64,000 nt of DNA from JBGSKY01 sp041740995. Its GTDB lineage: Bacteria; Planctomycetota; Planctomycetia; Pirellulales; Pirellulaceae. The stretch is from positions 5,839 through 69,838 of the forward strand of contig JBGSKY010000332.1 in assembly GCA_041740995.1 (NCBI GenBank). The letters run 5' to 3'. The translations under genes were made by a program, and so were the position numbers. Of this stretch, positions 26,265-34,538 are shown piece by piece; within the stretch, counting starts at the first letter, position 1; every line of letters begins with the position of its first letter. The notes below the pieces were generated by a model, which did not search any database, was not told the origin of the DNA, and saw nothing but the letters and a program-made list of their open reading frames with translations.

Positions 26265-26921
26265 CTATGCCGCACCGCGTTGTTGATCTCGGGTAAGCCC
26301 GATGCGATATGCTTCAAAGAACCGATTCAGACCAGCGGTTACCAAATCTTGCATTTGGCGGATTCGGTTGTTGATCAAGGCCATACACATCGTCAACGGA
26401 ATCGCAATTGCAAGACCCATTGCGGTCGTCCGCAAGGCGACGTTGATGTCCGATGCCAGAATCGACGGCTCGACGGTCGTAGCAGTTGCCAATTTACCGA
26501 ACGCGCCCATCATACCCATGACCGTACCAAAAAGTCCCAACATCGGAGCGGTCTTAATCACCGTTACGACCCAAGCGATTCGGTCGTCCAAATCCGCCAG
26601 TACGTCGCGGGAAAAACGATCGAGTACAAGTTGCCGTGATTTAGCCAGTCCAAGGTGCCGATTTTCTAAGGCCAAGACGATCATTTGCGGCAATGCACGA
26701 GAATCGCCTTGGCAAGTTTGCAGCACGGCTTCGAAATCGCCTTCGGCTAATGCTGGTTCGACAGTATCAAGAAAATTATCTTGTGCCGCCTCGCTTTTGA
26801 ATCGCTTGCTGGAAACTCGTTGCAGCACCAGAATCACGAAAAAAGCACCCCACAAAGCTACTCCGGCAAGTGCAAAATAGCTGAGGAAGCCAATCCAATT
26901 AAAGACAACGTCCAGATTCAT
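26265..26921 (-). CDS. exbB: MotA/TolQ/ExbB proton channel family protein
   Basis: A 218-residue inner-membrane protein of the ExbB/TolQ family. Helix one is near residues 8-32 (NWIGFLSYFALAGVALWGAF). The cytoplasmic loop follows. Helices two and three carry APMLGLFGTVMGMMGAFGKL (near residues 130-149, the family signature with GLFGTV) and LRTTAMGLAIAIPLTMCMAL (near 174-193). It pairs with the two ExbD proteins encoded just downstream to form a proton-driven motor. The length is close to the usual 220-240. No ribosome site is evident before ATG 26921. The gap of 280 bases to the preceding TonB-like gene could hold its own promoter. Confidence 0.94.
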   Translation of the reverse strand: MNLDVVFNWIGFLSYFALAGVALWGAFFVILVLQRVSSKRFKSEAAQDNFLDTVEPALAEGDFEAVLQTCQGDSRALPQMIVLALENRHLGLAKSRQLVLDRFSRDVLADLDDRIAWVVTVIKTAPMLGLFGTVMGMMGAFGKLATATTVEPSILASDINVALRTTAMGLAIAIPLTMCMALINNRIRQMQDLVTAGLNRFFEAYRIGLTRDQQRGAA

Positions 26922-27201
26922 AAATAGTCTTAGGGTTGATTGAGAGTCTGAATTTTAAAGCCGCGAATTGGCACTTTCGCTCTATCATACTTGGCATCGC
27001 TGCTCGACGGGACACCTGAGCGAGCTTGGACGCAAGTTTTTTCTAACTTCGCCAGATAGATTCGTTTTGAACGGAAAACATCGAGCGATCAGGCCAGTAA
27101 AGTGCCGATTTGAAATGTCAGTTTGAAAGCTGGAAACGCGTTCCAGAAAATCAAGTTAGAAATGGCGAACTGCAAATCGGTCACGATCGGTAAGACTTAA
27201 T

Positions 27202-28164
27202 TCACCAGCCGATGAAATTTGCGACTGGATCGCTGGGCAATTCGAAGACTAACGAATTCGGCAGCGGCTTAAAATTCGCCGATGTTGCTTTTGGTTTCCG
27301 ATATCGTTGGTCGGTCACTGTCCATTGATAGCCTTTACCATTGACGACTTGGCATTCGAAAATCGTTTTTGCGATCTGCATCGCCAATTGCACCGGGTCG
27401 GGTGCCGAGCGACCTTGCTTCTTCGCATAATCGAGCTCGAGATTCGCCAGCGTATTTTCCAGCTCTGGCGTCAAAAATTTCAAAATGGTCCGATTGTTGA
27501 CGTCAACTCCGGCTTTTTTAAGCAATTGACGGTCGTATTGCAGTAGGACCCCCTCGTTGCGAAACATAAAATACAATCGCTTCTCTTGATCACCTGAGGC
27601 GGAACGCTTTTTAGGTGTTGATCCAACATTGGATGCGTAATCGACCTCAGGCTTGCCACCAATTGCCCCTAGTTCAATGTTGAAATGGTCAAGCTGTTTG
27701 GCATAACTGTTCAAGTCGCGAGCGGTGAACTTGAGCTCCCAGCGCTCGTACCGACCGATGATGTCTGCGTCGCCTTCCGGACCGGATCGACGCGAATCGC
27801 CCTTACCAGAGGCTTTTGCTCCGACATCCAAAGCCGCTGAGATCGAGTCGGTAATCGAGGACAGGGTTTCTTCGAGCGTCGGTTCGACTAATTCTTCTAC
27901 TTCTTCGGCCGATGGTGGTTCCAAATCACGCTCGGTCCCAGGCGGGTTTTCAGTCCCCTCAGGAAGCGGCTCGATTAAGATCATTTGTCTCGGCTCCCAT
28001 CCAGGCAGCTTCAGCACGAATAACGCACCCAACATCATTACGGCCAAGCCGATCATGACGACCATGCTCAGTAAAAAACTTGAATAGGCGTCGGTGCGAG
28101 TTGTTTGAAGTGGCGATTCGAAGTGGCTACTGCCCTGCCCGCTTGTGTCGGTGATATTGCTCAT
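27202..28164 (-). CDS. Single-pass membrane protein beside ExbBD (possible TonB-like partner)
   Basis: A 320-residue protein with a polar 28-residue N-terminus, one membrane helix near residues 28-51 (SSFLLSMVVMIGLAVMMLGA) and a Pro/Glu-rich stretch just after it (GTENPPGTERDLEPPSAEEV). TonB has the same order: an N-terminal anchor followed by a Pro-rich spacer. The external part has a folded C-terminal domain (RWELKFTARDLNSYAKQLDH, LYFMFRNEGVLLQYDRQLLK). I see no TonB_C signature, so this is only a guess from context. The start is nine bases after the toroid protein's stop, which implies co-transcription. The domain's function is unknown. Confidence 0.6.
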   Translation of the reverse strand: MSNITDTSGQGSSHFESPLQTTRTDAYSSFLLSMVVMIGLAVMMLGALFVLKLPGWEPRQMILIEPLPEGTENPPGTERDLEPPSAEEVEELVEPTLEETLSSITDSISAALDVGAKASGKGDSRRSGPEGDADIIGRYERWELKFTARDLNSYAKQLDHFNIELGAIGGKPEVDYASNVGSTPKKRSASGDQEKRLYFMFRNEGVLLQYDRQLLKKAGVDVNNRTILKFLTPELENTLANLELDYAKKQGRSAPDPVQLAMQIAKTIFECQVVNGKGYQWTVTDQRYRKPKATSANFKPLPNSLVFELPSDPVANFIGW

Positions 28165-28173
28165 GAGACGGCC

Positions 28174-29850
28174 CTAATTCGATTGGAGGAAAATGTAGTC
28201 TGGACGAACGCTGCGATACCATTCTTTCCAATATTCCTGCGCCTTCTTTTGATCGTTGGCGTTGACAGCAGTTTCGACAGGGATCTTGTATGTATTTAGC
28301 TGGCGACTGAGCACTCGCAACGAATTTTCGGCTGACCGACAAGTCGCTTCATCGGGGTCGCTGAGCGCGTAAATCAAATGCGGGACCATATCTAAGTTGT
28401 CGCCGCGACAGAGGACTTTCGCCGCAACTCGCCTGGAAATCGCATTATCGCTTCGCAGAAGTCGGGCGAAACGATCAAGTTGTTGCTCGCGCTCTTTTGG
28501 ATCAGCGGCCAATCGAATGCGGCTGGCCAGGTCTTTCGAAGCGTCTTTGCCTTTGGTATCGGCCTCTAAGAGCGAAAGGGCTTCATCGATACTAGAGACT
28601 TCTTTTTTGTCTTCAACCTTGCCAGATGAAACGTCTACCGAGGTCATGTCGGCACCAAGGCCGTAACCGCCAATTGCAACTGCTTCGTTCAAGTCGCCAA
28701 TTGATTTCTGCGTAGTTCGAAGAAGGAACAGAATCGCAAAGCAAGTGCTCGACTCAGCAGATCCGCCCGCCGGGTCGTTGCGTCCCCAAGCGCCTTCGTC
28801 GTTCTGGGTTTTTTGCAACGATTCTACGATTTCGTTGTACCACTTTGGGCTTTTCTCACGTCGACCGTTCAAGGCCTCTAGAAACGCTTGGTACCTCTCA
28901 AGGCTGTAAAGATAATAATAATGCCACGTCAGCCCCGGTTCGCGAACGTATTTATTGGTTTGCAACCAAGAATTGCTACGCTGCGCGATCGAGGCAACCG
29001 TTGCAGGCGTGACGCCGGCCCCTTTGTCGCCGTCTTTGACCTCAATTACACGACGGAACGCTTGTGGAACGCCCAAGTCTTGGTCGGCTTCCGAAGATTC
29101 GAGCGCCTTCATGCCTGACCCGCCACCGCCTCGCAAGGCTCCCAGCATATCGGCGGCAATCATAATTGCCGACGCACCGACGGCAGTCATCACGTGATCA
29201 GGTCGGCGAATTGTGCCTGGGTTTTGATAGGTCCATGAACCATCAGAAAACTGGGTCGATTTAAGCCAGTCAAAAGCCTTGCGAACTAATTCCGGCGGAA
29301 CATCAACATTTGCGTGGTCTAGCGACCAGAGTCCAAGCAGTACGTACTGGGTTTGTGAGGTATCACCCTGGGTCGCATAGGTTTGGCTGTCATAGTTATA
29401 AGCCCCGCTCGCCCTTTGTTTTCTAACCAAATAGTCCAACATCTTGGTCAATTGCGGTGCATTTCCAATCGGATCAACGGAGCTGAGCAATTGGATTGCC
29501 ACTGAGACGACGTAACGGTATTCGTCCAGTTCGGAAAGTGCACCATCGGTTTCAGCAGCGACTCGTTTTGCGTGGTTGATCGCAATTTTTACCAATGGAC
29601 TATCGGCGTTCTCGGTTGCCTTATAAACCGTGTAGCCCATTAGTAGTTCGTAAGGTAGGCCTTGCCCAGAACTAAATCGTCTTTCGATGTATCCGACCCC
29701 GCGATCGATCATCATCCGCACGGCAGGAGAATCAGGCGTATACTCTTCGGCCTGGATTGCGGGCGAAAGTCGCCCACCCAATAGCGTGCTGGAAAATACC
29801 GCAATGACCAGCATCGAACGAATATCCACGAGGCTTCGAAGCAAACGCAT
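28174..29850 (-). CDS. Exported alpha/alpha-toroid (prenyltransferase/squalene-oxidase repeat) protein
   Basis: The ATG at 29850 gives 558 residues with a signal peptide (MRLLRSLVDIRSMLVIAVFS, cleavage near AIQAEE) and AAGGA immediately before it. An in-frame start 39 codons upstream gives no signal at the N-terminus. The protein has QW-like helical repeats of the terpene-cyclase/prenyltransferase type: WSLDHANVDVPPELVRKAFD, WLKSTQFSDGSWTYQ, WGRNDPAGGSAESSTCFAIL. Such toroids are often protein-binding in exported planctomycete proteins rather than enzymes. The C-terminal part carries HEAT-like helices (VPHLIYALSDPDEATCRSAE). It is the first gene of the minus-strand series that includes ExbB and ExbD. 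Its ligand is unknown. Confidence 0.78.
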   Translation of the reverse strand: MRLLRSLVDIRSMLVIAVFSSTLLGGRLSPAIQAEEYTPDSPAVRMMIDRGVGYIERRFSSGQGLPYELLMGYTVYKATENADSPLVKIAINHAKRVAAETDGALSELDEYRYVVSVAIQLLSSVDPIGNAPQLTKMLDYLVRKQRASGAYNYDSQTYATQGDTSQTQYVLLGLWSLDHANVDVPPELVRKAFDWLKSTQFSDGSWTYQNPGTIRRPDHVMTAVGASAIMIAADMLGALRGGGGSGMKALESSEADQDLGVPQAFRRVIEVKDGDKGAGVTPATVASIAQRSNSWLQTNKYVREPGLTWHYYYLYSLERYQAFLEALNGRREKSPKWYNEIVESLQKTQNDEGAWGRNDPAGGSAESSTCFAILFLLRTTQKSIGDLNEAVAIGGYGLGADMTSVDVSSGKVEDKKEVSSIDEALSLLEADTKGKDASKDLASRIRLAADPKEREQQLDRFARLLRSDNAISRRVAAKVLCRGDNLDMVPHLIYALSDPDEATCRSAENSLRVLSRQLNTYKIPVETAVNANDQKKAQEYWKEWYRSVRPDYIFLQSN

Positions 29851-30095
29851 TTCCTTACCCAATTTCGAAAAGATGTTTCGCCTGAAGCAGCGACTACAAA
29901 ATGTCGGAGAGGCTTCTAGCTTAATCAAAAGCTGTATAAAACAGGCCTGAGGCCCGTCCCGCATCAATTCCTACGTTCGGTCGTAGCCGAATTGACAAGC
30001 TTCCAACTATCCAATAGCATTCTACGCCGAAACGGTAGAAGTTCCTACTAGTAGTTATTCGTAACCGAATGATTTCTAATTGGCTTGCGATCGTT

Positions 30096-30168
30096 GGCCA
30101 GATAGCTCAGTTGGTAGAGCAATGGACTGAAAATCCATGTGTCGGCGGTTCGAGCCCGCCTCTGGCCA
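30096..30168 (+). tRNA. tRNA-Phe (GAA)
   Basis: A full 73-base cloverleaf. The seven-base acceptor stem pairs GGCCAGA (30096-30102) with TCTGGCC (30161-30167). It has a D-arm with AGCTCAGTTGGTAGAGC, an anticodon stem ATGGA/TCCAT enclosing the loop CTGAAAA with anticodon GAA, and a T-arm GGCGG-TTCGAGC-CCGCC. The discriminator base is A. The 3' CCA is not encoded. A hairpin terminator follows within ten bases. Confidence 0.96.
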
Positions 30169-30176
30169 TTTCAGAG

Positions 30177-30200
30177 AAGCCTTGTTTAGCAAGGCTTTTT
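30177..30200 (+). terminator. Rho-independent terminator of tRNA-Phe
   Basis: A perfect eight-base stem, AAGCCTTG (30177-30184) with CAAGGCTT (30190-30197), encloses the loop TTTAG and leads directly into a T tract. It follows the tRNA end by eight bases and is the clearest terminator in the window. Confidence 0.85.
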
Positions 30201-30691
30201 GGCATTCCTGGCCACGGAAAAATGGCTCGGTCAGAATTGGAAACGCTGGCCATCTCGCATTTTGACGTCTCTCACCCTGCCACACCTCACCGCAGCCAAT
30301 TCTTCGGGTTGACACTACGCTAGCGGCTTGCATTTTAACCGGTTGAGAATCAAAGGCTTCAACTAGTTCGACTCGCTCTTGAATCGGTTGCGTTAGTAAA
30401 TTGGTCTCCACTTTAAAGCCGGTTCTAATTGCGGCTATCGAGAGAATTTGCACTCGTAAGAGAGCCCAAGCCTAGCACGTGAAACTTGGCTTAATGTGTT
30501 AGAAATTGTAAGTCAACACAACAAAGCTGTTGGTGAGTCAAATAAACCGACGCGAAGAGTAATTTCATCTATATCGCCGTCGAACAGTGTTCTCTCAACT
30601 ATGAATTGGCTGGCCGTATGAGTCGCAACTATCGAACTAAAGTCAGCTCGCCGGAACGCTTGCAACCGGTTTGAAACGCTAAAATGCGGCG
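30201..30691. other. Intergenic region, 491 bases
   Basis: No gene is supported on either strand. Open frames here are short and one is the antisense of the tRNA. The sequence includes several short palindromic stretches but no repeat element that I could place. The promoter of the following RNB gene should be at the right end; that gene has only a weak ribosome site. Confidence 0.5.
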
Positions 30692-32098
30692 ATGAAAATC
30701 CAGCACGAAGCCGAAAGAAATCTTACCGACGGACTGCAAGCGATTGCCGAGCAGTTCAAAATTCCAAGTGAATTTCCTTTTGAGGTCATCGCTGCGGCGC
30801 AAAAATCGGTCGAAAAATGGAATGAGAAAAGCCACACGCAAAAACTTCATGGGCGCCTCGACGCCATGGATTTGCCACTGGTCACACTTGACCCGGCGAC
30901 GTCGATTGACTTGGATCAAGCGTTTGCTCTCCGTAAACAAGGCGACCAAATCATTCTTTCGTACGCTTTGGCCGATGTCGGCCAATTTGTTCCTTTTAAC
31001 GGTGCTGTCGAAACGGAAGCCTGGAATCGCGGGGTTACGATTTACTCAATGCCGAGCAAGGTTTCGCTTTATCCAAAATCGATCTCACAAGACGCTGCTA
31101 GCTTGCTGCCAAATGGTTCACGACCAGCGATCTTAGTTGAGGTTTCAATCGCAAGCGATGGCACCGTTCACTTGGTCGATGTGCAACGAGCAGTGTGTCA
31201 AAGTCGTGCAAAGCTGGCTTATGACTCGATTGATCTGAATTCGATCCCGCTGCTCGAAGAGTTCGCCCAACGGATGTGGCATAACGAAAATCAGCGTGGA
31301 TCCGTTCGGTTGGAGTTTCCGCAACAAGAAATTGTGGAAGACGAAAACTCACCTGGCGGAATTCGGCTGTCGCTGCGAGCGCTGCTATATTCCGAACGGG
31401 TCAATGCCGCGCTGTCGCTGGCGGTCAACATGGCCCTGGCTCAAATGATGCAAACGGCTGGTATCGGGTTGTATCGTGTGATGGACGAGCCAGAGCCGCG
31501 AGCAATTCGGCGTCTTCGTTTTGAAGCTGATGCAATCGGAATCGTTTGGGCGGAAGAGGAGTCGCTAAATGACTTAAAACGACGTTTGAATACAAATGAT
31601 CCACTTCACCAGAGATTTTTATTGACCGTTCGTCGAGCTGGAGGCCATGCAGGATACGAAAATTTTATCCTTGGAAAGATTCCCTGGCACTCAGCGCTGG
31701 CAGCAACTTACGTTCATGCAACGGCGCCGATGCGTCGGCTCGCCGACCGCTACGTTCTAGAACTAGCTATTTGTTTGGTCTCGCAACAAACCGTTGCACC
31801 GGAGTTGATTGACAGGTTGGAGAAGATGCCTGTTGTAATGGCTGAGGGCGAAGGACGCGCAAGCCGAGTGGATAAAGCGGTGATCGATTTGGTTGAAGCG
31901 GTCTCGTTGCAAGATCGGATCGGCGAAGTCTTGACTGCTGAAGTCGTCGATGCCGAAGCCGGAATAGTGCAAACGATCGACTCTGCAATTCGTTCCAGGG
32001 TTGCTAAATTAGGTCCAAGTAAAAACGGCGAGATGGTTCGTGTTCGAATCGATCACGCCGATCCAATCAAGCGAAAGATTGTTCTGACAGCAGTTTAG
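30692..32098 (+). CDS. Short RNB-domain exoribonuclease
   Basis: A 468-residue RNase II/RNB catalytic-domain protein without the cold-shock domains that flank it in RNase R or RNase II, which are about 650-810 residues long. The active-site region is VTLDPATSIDLDQAF near residues 64-78, where three acidic positions of the canonical D-x5-D-x-D-D are kept and the last is Gln. The S1-like C-terminus is short. Other RNB landmarks are ERVNAALSLAVNMALAQMMQ, ATYVHATAPMRRLADRYVLE (the family end motif HATAPMRR) and SRVDKAVIDLV. It would degrade RNA 3' to 5'. A D-L-D-Q subgroup of small RNB proteins exists in several bacterial phyla. It stands alone, after tRNA-Phe. Confidence 0.88.
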   Translation: MKIQHEAERNLTDGLQAIAEQFKIPSEFPFEVIAAAQKSVEKWNEKSHTQKLHGRLDAMDLPLVTLDPATSIDLDQAFALRKQGDQIILSYALADVGQFVPFNGAVETEAWNRGVTIYSMPSKVSLYPKSISQDAASLLPNGSRPAILVEVSIASDGTVHLVDVQRAVCQSRAKLAYDSIDLNSIPLLEEFAQRMWHNENQRGSVRLEFPQQEIVEDENSPGGIRLSLRALLYSERVNAALSLAVNMALAQMMQTAGIGLYRVMDEPEPRAIRRLRFEADAIGIVWAEEESLNDLKRRLNTNDPLHQRFLLTVRRAGGHAGYENFILGKIPWHSALAATYVHATAPMRRLADRYVLELAICLVSQQTVAPELIDRLEKMPVVMAEGEGRASRVDKAVIDLVEAVSLQDRIGEVLTAEVVDAEAGIVQTIDSAIRSRVAKLGPSKNGEMVRVRIDHADPIKRKIVLTAV

Positions 32099-32146
32099 AT
32101 CGATTGGTAGCGAATTTTTAATTAGCACCTCGCAACGCCCTCCACA

Positions 32147-33658
32147 ATGAACTTTTTTGTTTCTATCCGATTGATCCGCGATCGTTTGTTGATCGCTTGG
32201 GGAGCGGCAATTGCGATTGTGCTGATCTGGGAGGCCCGTCAAAACGACGCGGCGTTTGCTTCACGGTTGTTGCGCAGCCAGATTCGATTGGAAGACGCGC
32301 ACGCGATACTGCGAATCTCATTCGTAGGATTGCTTGGCGCATTTTTTCTTTGGCTTTCGTTCAGGCTCTTTGAGCGCCAGGTCGCGAAATTTCTTGCTTG
32401 TTATGCCATTTGGTCGGACGAATTGACAGCTCGTCGTCCGGACCAAACATTGCCACGCTTATCCGAAAACTACACCAAGCTGGCCGAACCCACGGGAGCC
32501 CAAGAGTCGCACAAAAAGCTATCGGCCGCTATTAGTTTGGTTGAGTTTCGCTATCGACAACTGCTGGACGAGCGTGCGCGAACGGCCGATGCGCTGCGCG
32601 GCATGCAGGAAGGATTTGTGGCGGTTGATAACAACCTGCAATTGCTGCTGCTCAACGATGCCGGTCGAGAATTATTGCAGATGTCCGGTCCGATACGTGT
32701 TGGCAAACCTTTGGTCGAACTGATTAGACAACCGCAAATCTTGAAGATGATTCAGGACGCGCACGTCAGCGGAAAAGCGTCTGAATCGGTACAGCAAGTT
32801 GGCGGCGGCAAAGGGCGTTTGCTTCGCTTGCGTGTTTCGACGTTGGCTGACTGGCGAAGTGAGAACCAAACACCCGGCGATCGCTACGGCATTTTGCTGA
32901 TGGCCAGCGACGTAACGCGGCTTACCAAATTGGAATCGATGCGACGTGACTTTACAACGAATGTCTCGCACGAACTGAAAACGCCATTAGCCTCAATCCA
33001 AGCTTACGCTGAAACGTTGCTCATCGGCGCGATCGATGATCCAGAGGCCAATCGGCGTTTTGTCGAGGGGATAGCCAAACAAGCTGAACGACTTAGCGCA
33101 TTGATCCACGATCTATTGCAGCTTGCAAAACTGGACACCGAGCCAGATCAGGTGACACTGCAACCAGTTGGAATTGATCAAATTGTTGATGATGTAGTCG
33201 CGGAGCAATCGCCGATTGCTGTTTCAAAAGGTGTACAAATAAAGCTCCAAGCCAATGAGTTAAATTGCACCGTCTGGGGCGATCGGGAAGCGATTCGGAC
33301 CATCGTCAGCAATTTGATCAGCAACGCAATTCGCTACAATCGCGAGGAAGGCGAAGTCTTCATCAGTTTTCGCGATGACACGGATTGGCTGACTTTGATC
33401 GTGCAAGACACTGGCGTAGGTATCTCGACCGAAGAACATGATCGAATTTTTGAGCGGTTTTATCGTGTCGACAAAGCTCGCAGCATTGATGTCGGCGGAA
33501 CGGGCTTGGGACTAGCGATTGTAAAACATCTGGTCCAACAAATGGGAGCAACAATCAGTTTGGAAAGCCAGCTCGGGCGAGGATCGGCATTCTCAGTGGC
33601 GTTCCGACCTATCCGGACTCAACCTGCTCCACTAATGAGCGTCGAAGTGGCTCAATAG
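32147..33658 (+). CDS. phoR: Sensor histidine kinase, PhoR-like
   Basis: A 503-residue inner-membrane kinase. Two helices (near residues 13-30 and 55-72) flank a short periplasmic loop. A PAS-like sensor domain follows at about 148-255. The HisKA domain holds the phospho-acceptor His at residue 275 in TTNVSHELKTPLASI. The ATPase domain has the N-box SNLISNAIRYNRE, then VQDTGVGIS, the F-box RIFERFYRVDKARS and the G2 box GGTGLGLAIVKHLV. The overall order matches PhoR, the kinase that senses phosphate limitation. A Pho-box-like array and phoU follow, then the response regulator, which supports that assignment. No pst transporter genes are in the window. Confidence 0.88.
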   Translation: MNFFVSIRLIRDRLLIAWGAAIAIVLIWEARQNDAAFASRLLRSQIRLEDAHAILRISFVGLLGAFFLWLSFRLFERQVAKFLACYAIWSDELTARRPDQTLPRLSENYTKLAEPTGAQESHKKLSAAISLVEFRYRQLLDERARTADALRGMQEGFVAVDNNLQLLLLNDAGRELLQMSGPIRVGKPLVELIRQPQILKMIQDAHVSGKASESVQQVGGGKGRLLRLRVSTLADWRSENQTPGDRYGILLMASDVTRLTKLESMRRDFTTNVSHELKTPLASIQAYAETLLIGAIDDPEANRRFVEGIAKQAERLSALIHDLLQLAKLDTEPDQVTLQPVGIDQIVDDVVAEQSPIAVSKGVQIKLQANELNCTVWGDREAIRTIVSNLISNAIRYNREEGEVFISFRDDTDWLTLIVQDTGVGISTEEHDRIFERFYRVDKARSIDVGGTGLGLAIVKHLVQQMGATISLESQLGRGSAFSVAFRPIRTQPAPLMSVEVAQ

Positions 33659-33740
33659 TGGCGTATTTCATTGCGTTCTCGCCTGTTCTGGCTCAAGTCA
33701 GCGAAAAAATTCCCAAAAGCATGACTTGAACGCTGGCCGG

Positions 33741-33771
33741 TTCTTAACATTTTCTTAACATTTTCTTAACA
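33741..33771 (+). promoter_or_regulatory. Pho-box-like array upstream of phoU
   Basis: Three copies of CTTAACA (TTAACA at 33744-33749, 33755-33760 and 33766-33771) are repeated with an exact 11-base period, one DNA turn, between the kinase and phoU. PhoB and PhoP family regulators bind direct repeats of this spacing, and the CTTAAC core is the cyanobacterial and Firmicutes type. A -10-like TAAAGT (33781-33786) begins nine bases after the last repeat, where a Pho box would stand in for the -35 element. Confidence 0.75.
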
Positions 33772-33842
33772 AAGCGATTGTAAAGTGGTGCCAACGTAAG
33801 CAGCCACCATCGAGTTGGACTCTTACTCATCCAGACAGGAAC

Positions 33843-34538
33843 GTGGACGCCGTGGCCAATCATCTCGCATACGATCTTCAAAACGCTTATCTACAATTGA
33901 TTCAGCTATCTGGATCGGTCGAACAAATGATCGACTTATCCGTGCGTGCATTGATCGATAGAAATACGAACCTGTCCCAGCAAGTCATTGCCAGTGATTC
34001 CGACATTGACCGACGTGAAGTTCAAATCGAAGAAAATTGTTTGACGATGCTCGCACTGCATCAACCGGTTGCCGCTGATTTGCGGAGAATCACCATGATG
34101 CTCAAAATTAATAACGAGCTTGAGCAGATGGCAGATCTCGCCTGCAATATTGCTCAGCGGTCCGGCGTACTGGCCACGGACACGCGATTTGCGATCCCGC
34201 CGCAAATGACCGATATGGCTAATATGGTTCGCGACATGGTCACGAGCAGTATGAATTCGTTTATCAACAGCGATTCAGGGCAAGCCTATCGTGTTCTAGA
34301 ATCAGATGATCGCGTCGATGCAATTAACACAGATGTCATCAATAACATTGAGGCCTCGATTGCCGAAATGCCGAGTGTCGTCGTCGTTGCCCTGCACTGC
34401 TTTTCTGCATCGAGATCTTTAGAACAAATTGCCGACCACGCGACCAGCATCGCTGAAGACGTCATCTATATGGTGACCGGTGAAATAGTCCGACATCGAA
34501 GAACCCTTTCCGAAGAGTTTCTGAATGCCAAAAAGTAA
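33843..34538 (+). CDS. phoU: Phosphate transport/signalling regulator PhoU
   Basis: A 231-residue, all-helical cytoplasmic regulator with two PhoU repeats. The N-terminal repeat (about residues 14-105) contains LIQLSGSVEQMIDLSVRALI and the metal-site-like region with DIDRREVQIEE and RRITMMLKINNELEQMADLA. The second (about 120-215) contains DRVDAINTDVINNIEASI and ALHCFSASRSLEQIADHATS, with the conserved E-x2-D motifs. PhoU links the phosphate transporter PstSCAB to the PhoR/PhoB pair and represses in high phosphate. The start is the GTG at 33843, with ACAGGA a few bases before it. The 3' end overlaps the response regulator by 14 bases, and the Pho-box array lies 72 bases upstream. Confidence 0.94.
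   Translation: MDAVANHLAYDLQNAYLQLIQLSGSVEQMIDLSVRALIDRNTNLSQQVIASDSDIDRREVQIEENCLTMLALHQPVAADLRRITMMLKINNELEQMADLACNIAQRSGVLATDTRFAIPPQMTDMANMVRDMVTSSMNSFINSDSGQAYRVLESDDRVDAINTDVINNIEASIAEMPSVVVVALHCFSASRSLEQIADHATSIAEDVIYMVTGEIVRHRRTLSEEFLNAKK

Noticed and set aside
27202..28164. Naming the single-pass protein TonB
   Set aside because: Only the anchor plus Pro-rich order matches; no TonB C-terminal signature was found.
30076..30453. A 125-codon minus-strand open frame over tRNA-Phe, with a product containing EAGSNRRHMDFQSIALPTEL
   Set aside because: It is the antisense reading of the tRNA gene, a well-known artefact that recurs over tRNA genes in many genomes.
33741..33771. CRISPR-like or microsatellite repeat
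   Set aside because: Three 11-base units with promoter position fit a regulatory array; CRISPR repeats are longer with unique spacers.
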